A DNA stretch of 40,873 bases, from positions 1 to 40,873 of the forward strand of contig JAQXTR010000045.1 of NCBI GenBank assembly GCA_029219585.1. The letters run 5' to 3'. The translations under genes were made by a program, and so were the position numbers. Shown here piece after piece: positions 1 through 7,625 of the stretch. A model generated the notes under the pieces. The model saw nothing but the letters and a program-made list of their open reading frames with translations. It ran no database searches and was not told where the DNA came from. Numbering within the stretch: the stretch's first letter is position 1; every line of letters starts with the position of its first letter. This DNA is from Clostridiales bacterium (GTDB lineage: Bacteria > Bacillota > Clostridia > UBA1381).

Positions 1-84
1 TGTCACATCACGAATATATTTTGAAACAGTCGCATCCGATTTTTCATCGGAAATGAGATAATTTTTAAATTCGTCTATATTCAT
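1..84 (-). CDS. Tyrosine recombinase/phage-type integrase, N-terminal 28 residues (runs off the window)
   Basis: The start is an ATG at 84 with a GGAGG ribosome binding site at 93-97. The visible 28 codons begin MNIDEFKNYL and end with the helix DATVSKYIRDVT. This resembles the opening of the SAM-like core-binding domain of XerC/XerD and phage integrases, where a short helix is followed by S/T-x-x-T-x-x-x-Y-x-x-D-V/L. The catalytic domain lies outside the window, so the R-H-R-Y residues cannot be checked. The gene has its own promoter and sits next to decayed genes, which suits the edge of a mobile or rearranged segment. It could equally be a housekeeping Xer protein. Confidence 0.62.
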   Translation of the reverse strand, partial: MNIDEFKNYLISDEKSDATVSKYIRDVT

Positions 85-104
85 CAATAAATCCTCCGTA
101 AATT

Positions 105-133
105 ATTATATACTTTTATTATTGTTTTGTAAA
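105..133 (-). promoter_or_regulatory. Sigma-A promoter for the recombinase gene
   Basis: Read on the minus strand there is a -35 box TTTACA (128-133), a 17-base spacer and a perfect -10 box TATAAT (105-110). Transcription would begin near 98, giving a very short leader that starts at the GGAGG ribosome binding site. Confidence 0.7.
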
Positions 134-154
134 GATATTAAATTACTCATAATA

Positions 155-178
155 AAACAGCCTCGACCGAGGCTGTTT
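155..178 (-). terminator. Intrinsic terminator hairpin
   Basis: A perfect 11-bp inverted repeat (arm AAACAGCCTCG, 2-base centre) occupies 155-178. On the minus strand it is followed by TTATTATG, a short U-rich tract. It would end transcription entering from the decayed region and insulate the recombinase promoter just downstream. The arms also end in T residues on the plus strand, so bidirectional action is possible. Confidence 0.65.
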
Positions 179-213
179 ATATGTTCAATTATCTTAATGA
201 TGCTTACTGAATG

Positions 214-339
214 TCATATCAAAGTGAATGACTGCCATGCTTCCGTAAAATGAAAATCAATTTTTGAACCGCATGCTATCGCAGTTGCTGCATTTCCGTT
301 TTTATACCAGCGTCCTATCAGTCTGACTGCGTTATTATA
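214..339 (-). pseudogene. Fragment of an SGNH/GDSL esterase N-terminal beta-sandwich
   Basis: Minus-strand translation gives a run beginning NAVRLIGRWYKNG and continuing ATAIACGSKIDFHF before a TGA at 214-216. The pattern V-R-L-x-G-R-W-x(n)-G-S-x-I-x-F-x-F resembles the jelly-roll lead domain of Clostridia SGNH esterases. It also resembles the start of the broken esterase at 3744-4859 (IRVLGRN...ASGVELDI). There is no start codon with a ribosome binding site, and the SGNH catalytic domain is missing. I read it as a decayed remnant. The family assignment is tentative because only about 40 residues are left. Confidence 0.4.
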
Positions 340-383
340 ATATTTTATAAACATATATTATTCTCTTCGTATAATTTCTATCA

Positions 384-784
384 CTATATATATGAAACTA
401 TAATACTCATACTCCCTTTTAAACTGAATGTACCGTAATTGAACGGAATAATAAAGCTTCTTCCCTTTTTATTTTTATTCCGTCAATTTCACCGCTGCCT
501 TCGATAATTGTTACATTTGTAAAGAGATATGTCTACTCTAAGCTGCCGTAGCCATAAACATCTATTTTTTCAACAGTATAATATCGGCGCTGAACAAGCT
601 TTTCTGTTTTCAAATCTTCGTTTACTTTTACGTTCCTGTCTGTCGTTGAGTATCTAAACGATTCCTTTATAACATCTATGCTCTGCTTTATATGAAGCTC
701 TCACGGCTTGCCGTTCTGCAGACGGTCATAATCATAAAACCTATATGTAATATCGCTGTTCCGCTGACTTTCTAATATAAGTGT
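384..784 (-). pseudogene. Decayed second copy of manA (C-terminal half only)
   Basis: The translation follows the intact ManA at 4918-5853 from its residue 179 (TLILE) to the C-terminus: TLILESQRNSDITYRFYDYD matches TLILETQQNSDITYRVYDYD, and the end reads GSMSIIVSYI against GKMSFIASYI. The zinc-site half is missing. The frame carries a TGA where the intact copy has Arg in GKPRELH, a TAG about 80 codons later, and one frameshift within an A-rich run near 470. It cannot make a functional isomerase. It is followed by an esterase fragment, the same order (manA then SGNH esterase) as the intact genes, so the region looks like an old duplicate of that part of the locus. Confidence 0.85.
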
Positions 785-808
785 CCACCCTCTCACATTC
801 TGATTATA

Positions 809-859
809 TCACTTATCTGTTGCAAGCGCTGCGCCTATTGTTCCGGCATCGTTAAACAA
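809..859 (-). pseudogene. Possible 3' tail of a ROK-family sugar kinase
   Basis: The last 16 codons before a TGA at 809-811 read LFNDAGTIGAALATDK. This fits the usual C-terminal signature of ROK kinases (L-G-N-D-A-G-I-I-G-A-A-L). The upstream sequence in this frame is low-complexity and Arg/Cys-rich with no other ROK motif, so only the tail could survive. A ROK glucokinase or mannokinase next to manA is a common arrangement, and the decayed manA lies directly downstream. The match is short, so confidence is limited. Confidence 0.35.
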
Positions 860-994
860 TAAATATATGAATATGTATTTCACCTTTGTACATATCCATT
901 TTATTTCTCCAATTCTACACATGCAGGATAATGATTCCCGTCTCTTGTATCGTCTCATACATCTACACCGACCTTTTAGCAGATTTCTCATCAC

Positions 995-1070
995 AGAATA
1001 CACGGTTTGGAGAGGGAAAGAGAAACATCCAAAAACAGCTATAAAGCTAAGGGGAATTACCGTATATTCT
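995..1070 (-). ncRNA. Putative structured RNA/repeat element, copy 1
   Basis: This 76-base block shares sequence and fold with 18451-18530. On the minus strand the ends AGAATATACGGT and ACCGTGTATTCT form a 12-bp closing stem with one G-U pair. On the plus strand that pair would be a C-A mismatch, which favours the minus strand as the transcribed one. Inside is a 4-bp hairpin AGCT-loop-AGCT and a conserved pyrimidine-rich strand containing TTTGGATGTTTCTC and TCCCTCTCC. It lies between the GH38 remnant and the ROK/manA remnants. I do not recognise it as a known riboswitch class. A small non-autonomous repeat is the main alternative. Confidence 0.5.
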
Positions 1071-1136
1071 GAAATGAAAAATCTTCTCTGCTTACTCATT
1101 GCGTCATATTTTTATCCCGTCACAATTTCAAATATG

Positions 1137-1759
1137 TTATACTTCTATTAAAATGGTTACAATTTTAAAATTACATATATCAAGCTGCACTGTGCTTCCT
1201 TTTCCCATTTCCTCAACAGAGGTTTCAAGCATATCGCACAGGAATATTTTTTTCGCTTCAAATCCCAGCGTTAAAACCGGCTTTGTTTTTTATTCCATGC
1301 GTCGTACATTCTTACGATGATACCATTGCTCGATTCAGCCTGCTTTATTGTTTCGATTATAATATTTTCGCAGTATCAGGATAAAAGACTGTAGCTTGAC
1401 GGGAGTATTCCCTTGCCGTTTATCTCAATAGCCTCAAGAGGTCTGTTTGGCAGATATGCCCCTTGTATTGTGCTGCCCTGTTTAAAGCCGCTCATATGAG
1501 GATAAAGTGAATATATAAACGGATGATTGCCGATATCCGCATTTTTATCCGGATAGGTTCCGCTTTTTATAAGAGTAAGCGAAATTTTGTTTTCAAGGAC
1601 GCTGTATCCGTATTTACAGTCGTTAAGCAGACTCATACCGTAGTCATCTTCGGAAAGGTCGCCCCATTTCTGAGCGCACACTTCAAATTTTGATATGTCC
1701 AATGATGTGTTTGCGCTGTTTCTGCGTTCAACATTATCCTCTTATGATTGTAAATTGTA
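1137..1759 (-). pseudogene. Decayed GH38 alpha-mannosidase (C-terminal remnant)
   Basis: The translation contains DNVERRNSANTSLDISKFEV, then CAQKWGDLSEDDYGMSLLND and TLIKSGTYPDKNADIGNHPF. These match the conserved C-terminal beta-domain of bacterial GH38 alpha-mannosidases (VERPTHxNTSWDxAxFEVCAxKWxDLSExxYG, then LLNDCKYG). The tail continues as CENIIIETIKQA, a frameshift near 1270-1290, and LCDMLETSVEEM to a TAA at 1137-1139. In-frame stops lie at 1742-1744 (TAA) and 1376-1378 (TGA). The N-terminal catalytic domain is gone. The intact enzyme would have released mannose from alpha-mannosides. With the ROK-like tail and second manA downstream, it points to a lost hydrolytic mannose pathway. Confidence 0.85.
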
Positions 1760-1840
1760 TTATACTTTCTGTTTATGAATATCATCATTTGTCGGCTCCC
1801 CAAAGTCCCATGGTGTTCTTCTTCCATTTCTATTATCCCA

Positions 1841-2377
1841 TCAGCTAAAGCCTTCTTTGTACAGTCTGTATTTGAGCCACGCAGCCAAACCTGCTCCATG
1901 TTTGAATTCCCCGTTTGTAATCAGTTTCTCTATTTTTTCATAATCCGCCAGTTCATAAGTTATAAATTCCGTATACTCACGGTGTTCCCGACGCTTTTCA
2001 CTGCATTCAGCAAAAAACAGATGAATAACCTCATTAGTTGCGCCGAATGACGGATAAAATTCGCCAAGCTCTGTTATTTTATCCGCAATATACCCTGTTT
2101 CTTCTTCGACCTCACGCTTAGCCGCATCTACAGGCTGTTCACCGTCATCAATTATTCCCGCGGCAAACTCATATGTCCACTGTTTTATAGGATAACGGTA
2201 TTCCTTTAATAATACATACTTATCCCTTGTTTTTATAATAACACATATTCCGGGCTTTATCTCAATAAATGAATATTGAGCATCTTGACCCTGTATGTCT
2301 AACTCGTCATCAATAACCGTAAAACGCGATACCTTGAGCTTTTTTGTTGATTTTACTGTAAACAAATCTGTATCCAT
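1841..2377 (-). CDS. Nudix hydrolase, ADP-ribose pyrophosphatase type
   Basis: This 178-residue cytosolic protein has a textbook Nudix box at about residues 74-96: G74, E80, then R88-E-V-E-E-E-T-G95 (consensus Gx5Ex7REUxEExGU). The glutamates bind the catalytic metal. The upstream strands (VLLKEYRYPI, WTYEFAAG) and length are typical of NudF-like ADP-ribose/ADP-sugar pyrophosphatases, which cleave ADP-ribose to AMP and ribose 5-phosphate. The ATG at 2377 has an AAGGGGAAA ribosome binding site and lies 15 bases after the GH1 stop, so it is the last intact gene of the block. The substrate cannot be fixed from sequence. A nucleotide-sugar substrate is possible given the neighbours. Confidence 0.88.
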   Translation of the reverse strand: MDTDLFTVKSTKKLKVSRFTVIDDELDIQGQDAQYSFIEIKPGICVIIKTRDKYVLLKEYRYPIKQWTYEFAAGIIDDGEQPVDAAKREVEEETGYIADKITELGEFYPSFGATNEVIHLFFAECSEKRREHREYTEFITYELADYEKIEKLITNGEFKHGAGLAAWLKYRLYKEGFS

Positions 2378-2392
2378 TGCTTTCCCCTTTTC

Positions 2393-3742
2393 TCAGCTAT
2401 GATTTTCTATCCAAGTCTTATACCAATATCCTGAATCCTTAATTATTCTCTGCTGCGTTTCATAATCAACATAAATTAATCCGAAGCGTTCGGAATATCC
2501 GCATGCCCATTCATAATTGTCCATAAGTGACCACTGAAAATATCCCGCCACATCTGTGCCGCCGTCTGCTGCTTTTTCAAGTTGCTCCAGATGACGAGCC
2601 AGAAAATCAATTCGGTTTGGATCATGTACGTTTCCGTCCAACGATATAACATCATGTGCTGACATTCCGTTTTCCGTTATATATATCGGCAGTCTATAGC
2701 GTTCATATAAAAACTGCGGTCCCCAACGCAGGCACTCCGGCGTTACAGGCCATTGTATAGCGGTCTTTGCATACCCTGCGGTATGCTCCACTACCTCCGG
2801 CTCACCGTTTTCACCTGCTTTAACATATACACCCTGATATATATTCTGCCCGTAAAAATCTATCGGCTGATTTATAAGACGCATATCCTCCTCTGTTATT
2901 TCAGGCAGATAGTCCTTATATTTTCTCAGTCCTTCCTCCGGATAGTGTCCGAGAACCACGGGATCACTCCACCAGCTTACATTCCATGTCCAGTTTTCCA
3001 ACGCCGGACATTCAAACATAAGCTTTCTCGCAGCTGCAATATCCTCCGCGCTTTCGCTTACCGGAATTGCCGCCGTCCCGGTAGGAGCATAGCCTATTTT
3101 TATATTCTGCCTGGCACTTTTTCTCATTGCTATAACTGCCGCGCCATGCGCCTTCAGCACATTATGACTCATTTCAAAAACATCACGAACAGGATGCCTA
3201 AGACCGGGTGCATGCTCAGCCTTATAGTATCCAAGACCAATAAAGCATTGCGGCTCATTAAACGTAATAAAATTTGTAACGCGGTCCGAAAAGCGTGCAA
3301 CAACAAGAGCAGCGTAATCGGCAAACCATTTTACACTGTCTGGATTCATCCATCCGCCTCTCTTGTGCAGCTCATAAGGTAAATCCCAATGGAACAACGT
3401 TATATACGGCTCTATATTATTTTCTTTTAATTCATTTATTAACTCAGAATAAAACGCTATCCCCTTCTCGTTGACTGCGCCTGTTCCGTCCGGAATAATA
3501 CGGCTCCAACTTACGGAAAACCTGTAAGCCTTTATTCCTATCTTCTTCATTAGTGCTACATCCTCTTTGAAACGGTGATAATGTTCGCATGCCGTATCTC
3601 CGGTATGATTTCCAAACACCTTTACCGGCTCGTGAGAATACACATCCCATATGCTCATTCCTCTGCCGTCCTCGTTATATGCTCCTTCTATCTGATAAGA
3701 TGATGTCGCCGCACCCCATACAAAATCCTTTTTGAAACCCAT
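2393..3742 (-). CDS. GH1 beta-glycosidase (beta-glucosidase/beta-mannosidase type)
   Basis: At 449 residues this is a full-length family 1 (beta/alpha)8 retaining glycosidase. The N-terminal signature FVWGAATSSYQIEGA is present at residues 8-22. The acid/base is E163 in TFNEP and the nucleophile is E357 in YITENG. There is no signal peptide, so it acts in the cytosol on imported oligosaccharides, removing non-reducing beta-glucosyl or related residues. The 6-phospho-glycosidase pattern is not obvious, and the adjacent transporter is ABC rather than PTS, which favours an unphosphorylated substrate. The start ATG at 3742 has a GGAGGAGGT site and follows the end of the broken CE2-like gene by one base. 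Related beta-mannan loci of gut Clostridia also carry GH1, CE2 and GH130 enzymes, which supports a role in glucomannan oligosaccharide breakdown. Confidence 0.93.
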   Translation of the reverse strand: MGFKKDFVWGAATSSYQIEGAYNEDGRGMSIWDVYSHEPVKVFGNHTGDTACEHYHRFKEDVALMKKIGIKAYRFSVSWSRIIPDGTGAVNEKGIAFYSELINELKENNIEPYITLFHWDLPYELHKRGGWMNPDSVKWFADYAALVVARFSDRVTNFITFNEPQCFIGLGYYKAEHAPGLRHPVRDVFEMSHNVLKAHGAAVIAMRKSARQNIKIGYAPTGTAAIPVSESAEDIAAARKLMFECPALENWTWNVSWWSDPVVLGHYPEEGLRKYKDYLPEITEEDMRLINQPIDFYGQNIYQGVYVKAGENGEPEVVEHTAGYAKTAIQWPVTPECLRWGPQFLYERYRLPIYITENGMSAHDVISLDGNVHDPNRIDFLARHLEQLEKAADGGTDVAGYFQWSLMDNYEWACGYSERFGLIYVDYETQQRIIKDSGYWYKTWIENHS

Positions 3743-3743
3743 A

Positions 3744-4859
3744 TTAACCTCCTCCTAATCTGCTTTTTAAATATGCTGATAGCTCTAACGCCGCATTCAT
3801 ATGGCTTGCCTCGCCCGGATGCTGCCTCGCTCCAACCGTTTTCTCCGTAGTATCAGGCAGTTTAAAAAACGATACTTTTAAATCGACGCTTTCTTCCACA
3901 TATCTTTTGACTGCTTCCGTAATATATGGTAGGAAGCTGCATCCCAGCATACCGTATGCCCATACAATTTCAGCTGCCGGATTGTTTTTGCGGACAGTCA
4001 CAAGAAACGCGGCGGCAGCTTCAATAAACCGTTCAATGTCCTCACAGTTATACGAACCGTCATCATCCAAACGCTGCTTGAACCTTTCTCCAGTTTGTGC
4101 ATCAACCCACTCAGGCTGACGAAATGCAGATTCATCATTCGTGCCTAAATTTATTACAACTGCATCCGGTTTCCATTCGTCAAAACTATAAAGCTCCTGA
4201 GCACCGAGTTCTCTATTTCTCGCTCCGCCGGTCATACCGCATACCTGTTCATAATAATGCGGAATAACCTTATACGGATTATTATCCCATGATGACAGGA
4301 CACCCCACCCGCTCTGTGAAACAACTCTGAAATCCGCATCCATGTAATCGGCTGTCTTAACTGTAAATGCCGCCGAAGCACAAAAAAGCATTGATACCCA
4401 GTCTTCCTCGCATTTAGCACCTATAACCCCCTCACCGGAGCTTATACTGTCACCTATAAATTCTATTCTGTGTTTCTTTTCCGGTAAAGGAAATATACAT
4501 CCGTCATGCTCAATATATCCGATTCGCAGTAAGCAATCCTCATCATCATTCATAGCTTGAATATCTCTGAACACTCTAACATGCTTTTTAACATCAGGAT
4601 TCATACCTCTGAAAATACATATTCTATGAGTTCCTTTATCTATCATTTGCCTGCAAATACGGCATCCGTTTATTTCAATACTTATCCACGGCTCCAAAAC
4701 CGAATAATCTTATATAAATTCCATCCACAGCTCTGATGCCGCAATATCAAGTTCAACACCGCTTGCCGCATGAAATAATGTCAGGAATTCACTTCTCTTA
4801 CCTATATTTCTTCCCAGAACACGAATATTGAGTTCATCCTGCAATGATTTATGTACCAT
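3744..4859 (-). pseudogene. CE2-like acetyl esterase interrupted by an in-frame TAA
   Basis: One continuous frame from the ATG at 4859 encodes an N-terminal beta-sandwich (VHKSLQDELNIRVLGRN..., ASGVELDIAASELWMEFI). It stops at a TAA in codon 50 (4710-4712) and resumes in the same frame with DYSVLEPWISIEINGC. The rest reads through to an SGNH domain with the block I motif IEFIGDSISSGEG, the block III motif NLGTND and a C-terminal ASH catalytic-histidine region. This layout, a jelly-roll followed by SGNH without signal peptide, fits family CE2, whose members deacetylate mannan and xylan oligosaccharides. Downstream of the TAA the nearest possible start is a TTG at 4697 with no ribosome binding site, and it would lack the first part of the jelly-roll. 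I therefore call a recent nonsense mutation. Sequencing error is possible. Confidence 0.8.
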
Positions 4860-4902
4860 ATTATACTACCGACCTCTCGCTAAATATGTATATGCGTCTA
4901 TC

Positions 4903-4924
4903 GCACTTATATAGCACTTATATA
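4903..4924. repeat. 11-bp tandem duplication across the manA stop codon
   Basis: GCACTTATATA occurs twice back to back (4903-4913 and 4914-4924). The second unit contains the manA TAA stop (4918-4920), so the duplication extends only the untranslated side. It looks like a simple slippage event. Confidence 0.7.
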
Positions 4925-5853
4925 TAAGAAGCAATAAAACTCATCTTTCCATCCAACTCTATTATACCATATTCCGCCGGAATAGTAAAGTGTCTACCTT
5001 TATATATTTTAATGCCATTTATACTGCCGTTTCCGTCAATAACACTTACATTCACAAATTTATGGTTCTGCTCCATAACTGCTTTTCCAAATACATCTAT
5101 CTTATCTACCGCATAATAGTTACAATCAACGAGCTTCTCTATAATAATATTTTCTTCACGGACCACCCGTCTTTCTCCTTCATATGCCTCAAATGGAACT
5201 TTTATAATATCAATACTCTGTCTTACATGAAGCTCGCGAGGCTTTCCGTTCTGCAAACGGTCATAATCATATACACGATAAGTGATGTCACTGTTCTGCT
5301 GCGTTTCAAGGATAAGTGTTCCGCCCTTTATCGCATGCAGACAGCCCGGATTAATCTGAAAGAAATCCCCCTTATGCACAGGAACCTCCCTTATAAATTC
5401 ACCCCATCTTTCCCCATGTATCATAGCTTCAAGCTCCTGCTTATCCTTAGCATTATGCCCGATCACAATAGATGTGTTTTCCTCACAGTCAAGCACATAC
5501 CAGCATTCTGTTTTGCCCAAGGAGCCGTTCTCATGTACTTTTGCATATTCATCATCAGGATGTACCTGTATACTTAAATCCTGTTTGGCATCTATTATCT
5601 TAATAAGCAGCGGAAATCTGTCCCCCTCGGCATTTCCGAATAATTCTCTGTGCTTATTCCACAGCTCACTGAGGTGCATACCCTTATATGCCCCCTCGGA
5701 CACAATACAGTCCCCGTTCGGATGTGAGCTGATTGCCCAACATTCTCCTGTATTGTCACCGGGAATATCGTAACCAAAATCTGTGCGGAGCTTGTTTCCG
5801 CCCCATATCATTTGCTTGAATACAGGTTCAAGAAATAGTATTTCCTTGTTCAT
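4918..5853 (-). CDS. manA: Mannose-6-phosphate isomerase, class I
   Basis: This 311-residue protein is the usual length for the short Firmicutes type I enzyme. It interconverts mannose 6-phosphate and fructose 6-phosphate with a zinc ion. The zinc ligands are visible: H98 in SIQVHPDD, E116 in GKTECWYV and H173 in NPGCLHAI. The ATG at 5853 has a GGAGG site and starts 4 bases after the phosphomutase stop, so the two are translationally close. The pair delivers mannose 1-phosphate made by the GH130 phosphorylase to glycolysis. A decayed second copy of the C-terminal half is at 384-784. Confidence 0.95.
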   Translation of the reverse strand: MNKEILFLEPVFKQMIWGGNKLRTDFGYDIPGDNTGECWAISSHPNGDCIVSEGAYKGMHLSELWNKHRELFGNAEGDRFPLLIKIIDAKQDLSIQVHPDDEYAKVHENGSLGKTECWYVLDCEENTSIVIGHNAKDKQELEAMIHGERWGEFIREVPVHKGDFFQINPGCLHAIKGGTLILETQQNSDITYRVYDYDRLQNGKPRELHVRQSIDIIKVPFEAYEGERRVVREENIIIEKLVDCNYYAVDKIDVFGKAVMEQNHKFVNVSVIDGNGSINGIKIYKGRHFTIPAEYGIIELDGKMSFIASYI

Positions 5854-5857
5854 CCTA

Positions 5858-7600
5858 TCAATCCTCCAAAAGTCTTAAAACAGCTGCCTTAAAGCTCTCC
5901 ATTTTTGTATCCGCCTCGTCCTGTGAACTGCCTTTTACTCCCATATACAGCTTAATCTTAGGCTCCGTCCCCGATGGTCTTACACAGCACCATGTATCAT
6001 TCTCCATCTCAAAGTAAAGAACATTCGAGTTCGGAAGCCCTGTCTTTCCAGTTGTTCCGGTTACATTATCAATACGAACATCCTTGCTGTAATCATAAAA
6101 TGCGTTCACCTTATAGTCGCCTATATTTGACGGGGGATTGTTTCGTACACAGTTCATAATACTCTGTATCTTCTCCGCTCCCTCAATACCCTTGAGTGTT
6201 ACCGTGTGAAGCGCCTCCTTATAGTAACCGTACTTATCAAAGAGCTTTATCATCTGATCCCAGAGCGTCAGACCCTGCTCCTTATAATAGGCCGCCGCCT
6301 CGCAGAGTGCCATAACTGCAACTACAGCATCCTTATCTCTTGCATGAGTTCCTACAAGACATCCATAGCTTTCCTCGTACCCGAATAAAAACTCATGCGA
6401 ACCGTCCTGCTTGAAGAACTTAATCTGCTCACCGATATACTTGAAGCCTGTGAGTGTTTCAATCAGATCGACATTGTATTCCTTTGCCACGGCGCGCGCC
6501 ATTTTACCGGACACTATTGTTGTTACAACTGCGCCATTCTCAGGAAGCATACCCTTTGCCTTACGCTGGGAAAGCTGGTATTCACATACCACCATACCTG
6601 ACATATTCCCGGTAAATGAAACATATTCACCGGTTCTGCTGTCCTTTGCATATACTCCCAATCTGTCCGCATCCGGATCTGTTGCAAGCACGAGATCTGC
6701 GTCAACCTTCTTTGCAAGCTCCAGAGCAAGCGCAAATGCCGCCGGGTCCTCCGGGTTCGGATAGCCTACTGTAGGGAACGCTCCGTCCGGCTTTTCCTGC
6801 TCGGGAACAACATACACATTTTCAAATCCAAGCTCATTTAATATTCTTCTGACCGGCAAATTTCCCGTGCCGTGGAGCGGAGTGTATACAATTTTGAAGG
6901 ATGATGCCTGTTTTTTAATCACATCAGGATTTAAAACAAGGGCTTTAAGAGCCTGCATATATCTATCATCAATTTCTGTGCCGATAACATTATATAACCC
7001 CGCGCTTACAGCTTCGGCCTCCGTCATTGTCTTAACGCTGTTATAGCTTTCTATGGCGTTTACCTCGCTTATAATTTCAATATCCTTCGGGTATGTAATC
7101 TGCGCGCCATCCTCCCAGTATACCTTGTATCCGTTATACTCAGCCGGATTATGGCTTGCGGTTATTACAATTCCCGCTATACAGCCAAGCTCACGGAGAG
7201 CAAATGACAGCTCTGGAGTCGGACGCAGGCTTTCAAAAATATATACCTTAATCCCGTTTGCAGCAAGACACAACGCGGTCTCCCGGGCAAATTCCGGCGA
7301 CATTCTTCTTGAATCATACGCGATTGCAACTCCCCTGTCTGCGCCGTTTTCCTTTAATACGAAATTTGCAAGTCCCTGTGTCGCTTTCCGAACAGTATAT
7401 ATATTCATTCTGTTTGTACCCGCTCCGAGTATCCCGCGCAGTCCGCCGGTACCGAATTTCAGATCGGTGTAAAACCGTTCGGTAATCTCCTTTTCATCTC
7501 CGCTGATTGCAAGAAGCTCTTTTTTTGTGGCGTTATCAAAATAATTATCCTCACACCAAAGCTTATAGCTCTTTAAAATATTTTCATTCACATCAATCAT
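5858..7600 (-). CDS. Phosphoglucomutase/phosphomannomutase (alpha-D-phosphohexomutase)
   Basis: The protein is about 580 residues, as in Gram-positive PgcA-type phosphohexomutases. It interconverts hexose 1- and 6-phosphates through a phosphoserine. The four active-site loops are visible: catalytic Ser149 in ITASHNPAEYNGYK, the metal loop DPDADR near 307-312, the sugar loop GYEESYG near 406-412, and the phosphate loop RPSGTEPKIK near 550. I chose the ATG at 7600 (MIDVNENILKSY) over an upstream TTG at 7609 because the ATG has a GAAAG site just before it. Next to manA and a mannosyl-phosphorylase it most likely turns mannose 1-phosphate, and also glucose 1-phosphate, into the 6-phosphate. Sugar preference cannot be read from the sequence. 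Confidence 0.93.
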   Translation of the reverse strand: MIDVNENILKSYKLWCEDNYFDNATKKELLAISGDEKEITERFYTDLKFGTGGLRGILGAGTNRMNIYTVRKATQGLANFVLKENGADRGVAIAYDSRRMSPEFARETALCLAANGIKVYIFESLRPTPELSFALRELGCIAGIVITASHNPAEYNGYKVYWEDGAQITYPKDIEIISEVNAIESYNSVKTMTEAEAVSAGLYNVIGTEIDDRYMQALKALVLNPDVIKKQASSFKIVYTPLHGTGNLPVRRILNELGFENVYVVPEQEKPDGAFPTVGYPNPEDPAAFALALELAKKVDADLVLATDPDADRLGVYAKDSRTGEYVSFTGNMSGMVVCEYQLSQRKAKGMLPENGAVVTTIVSGKMARAVAKEYNVDLIETLTGFKYIGEQIKFFKQDGSHEFLFGYEESYGCLVGTHARDKDAVVAVMALCEAAAYYKEQGLTLWDQMIKLFDKYGYYKEALHTVTLKGIEGAEKIQSIMNCVRNNPPSNIGDYKVNAFYDYSKDVRIDNVTGTTGKTGLPNSNVLYFEMENDTWCCVRPSGTEPKIKLYMGVKGSSQDEADTKMESFKAAVLRLLED

Positions 7601-7625
7601 CACTTTCAAAATTTATTGTATATTT

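Noticed and set aside
809-1099. Small Arg/Cys-rich minus-strand frame as a novel small protein
   Set aside because: The start is weak, the composition is irregular, and only the last 16 codons look familiar (ROK tail). It also overlaps the structured element, so it is better explained as decayed DNA.
2753-3382. Long open frame on the plus strand opposite the GH1 gene
   Set aside because: It is antisense to a gene with clear catalytic motifs, has no ribosome binding site or recognisable domain, and is a by-product of coding bias. The same holds for the other plus-strand frames in the window.
3744-4697. Treating the downstream part of the CE2-like gene as an intact shorter gene
   Set aside because: Its first possible start is a TTG without a ribosome binding site, and homologous beta-sandwich sequence continues upstream in the same frame past the TAA.
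4710-4712. Stop-codon recoding or readthrough at the TAA
   Set aside because: TAA ends other intact genes here, no selenocysteine-type or pseudoknot signal is evident, and the frame carries no special residue need. A plain nonsense mutation is simpler.
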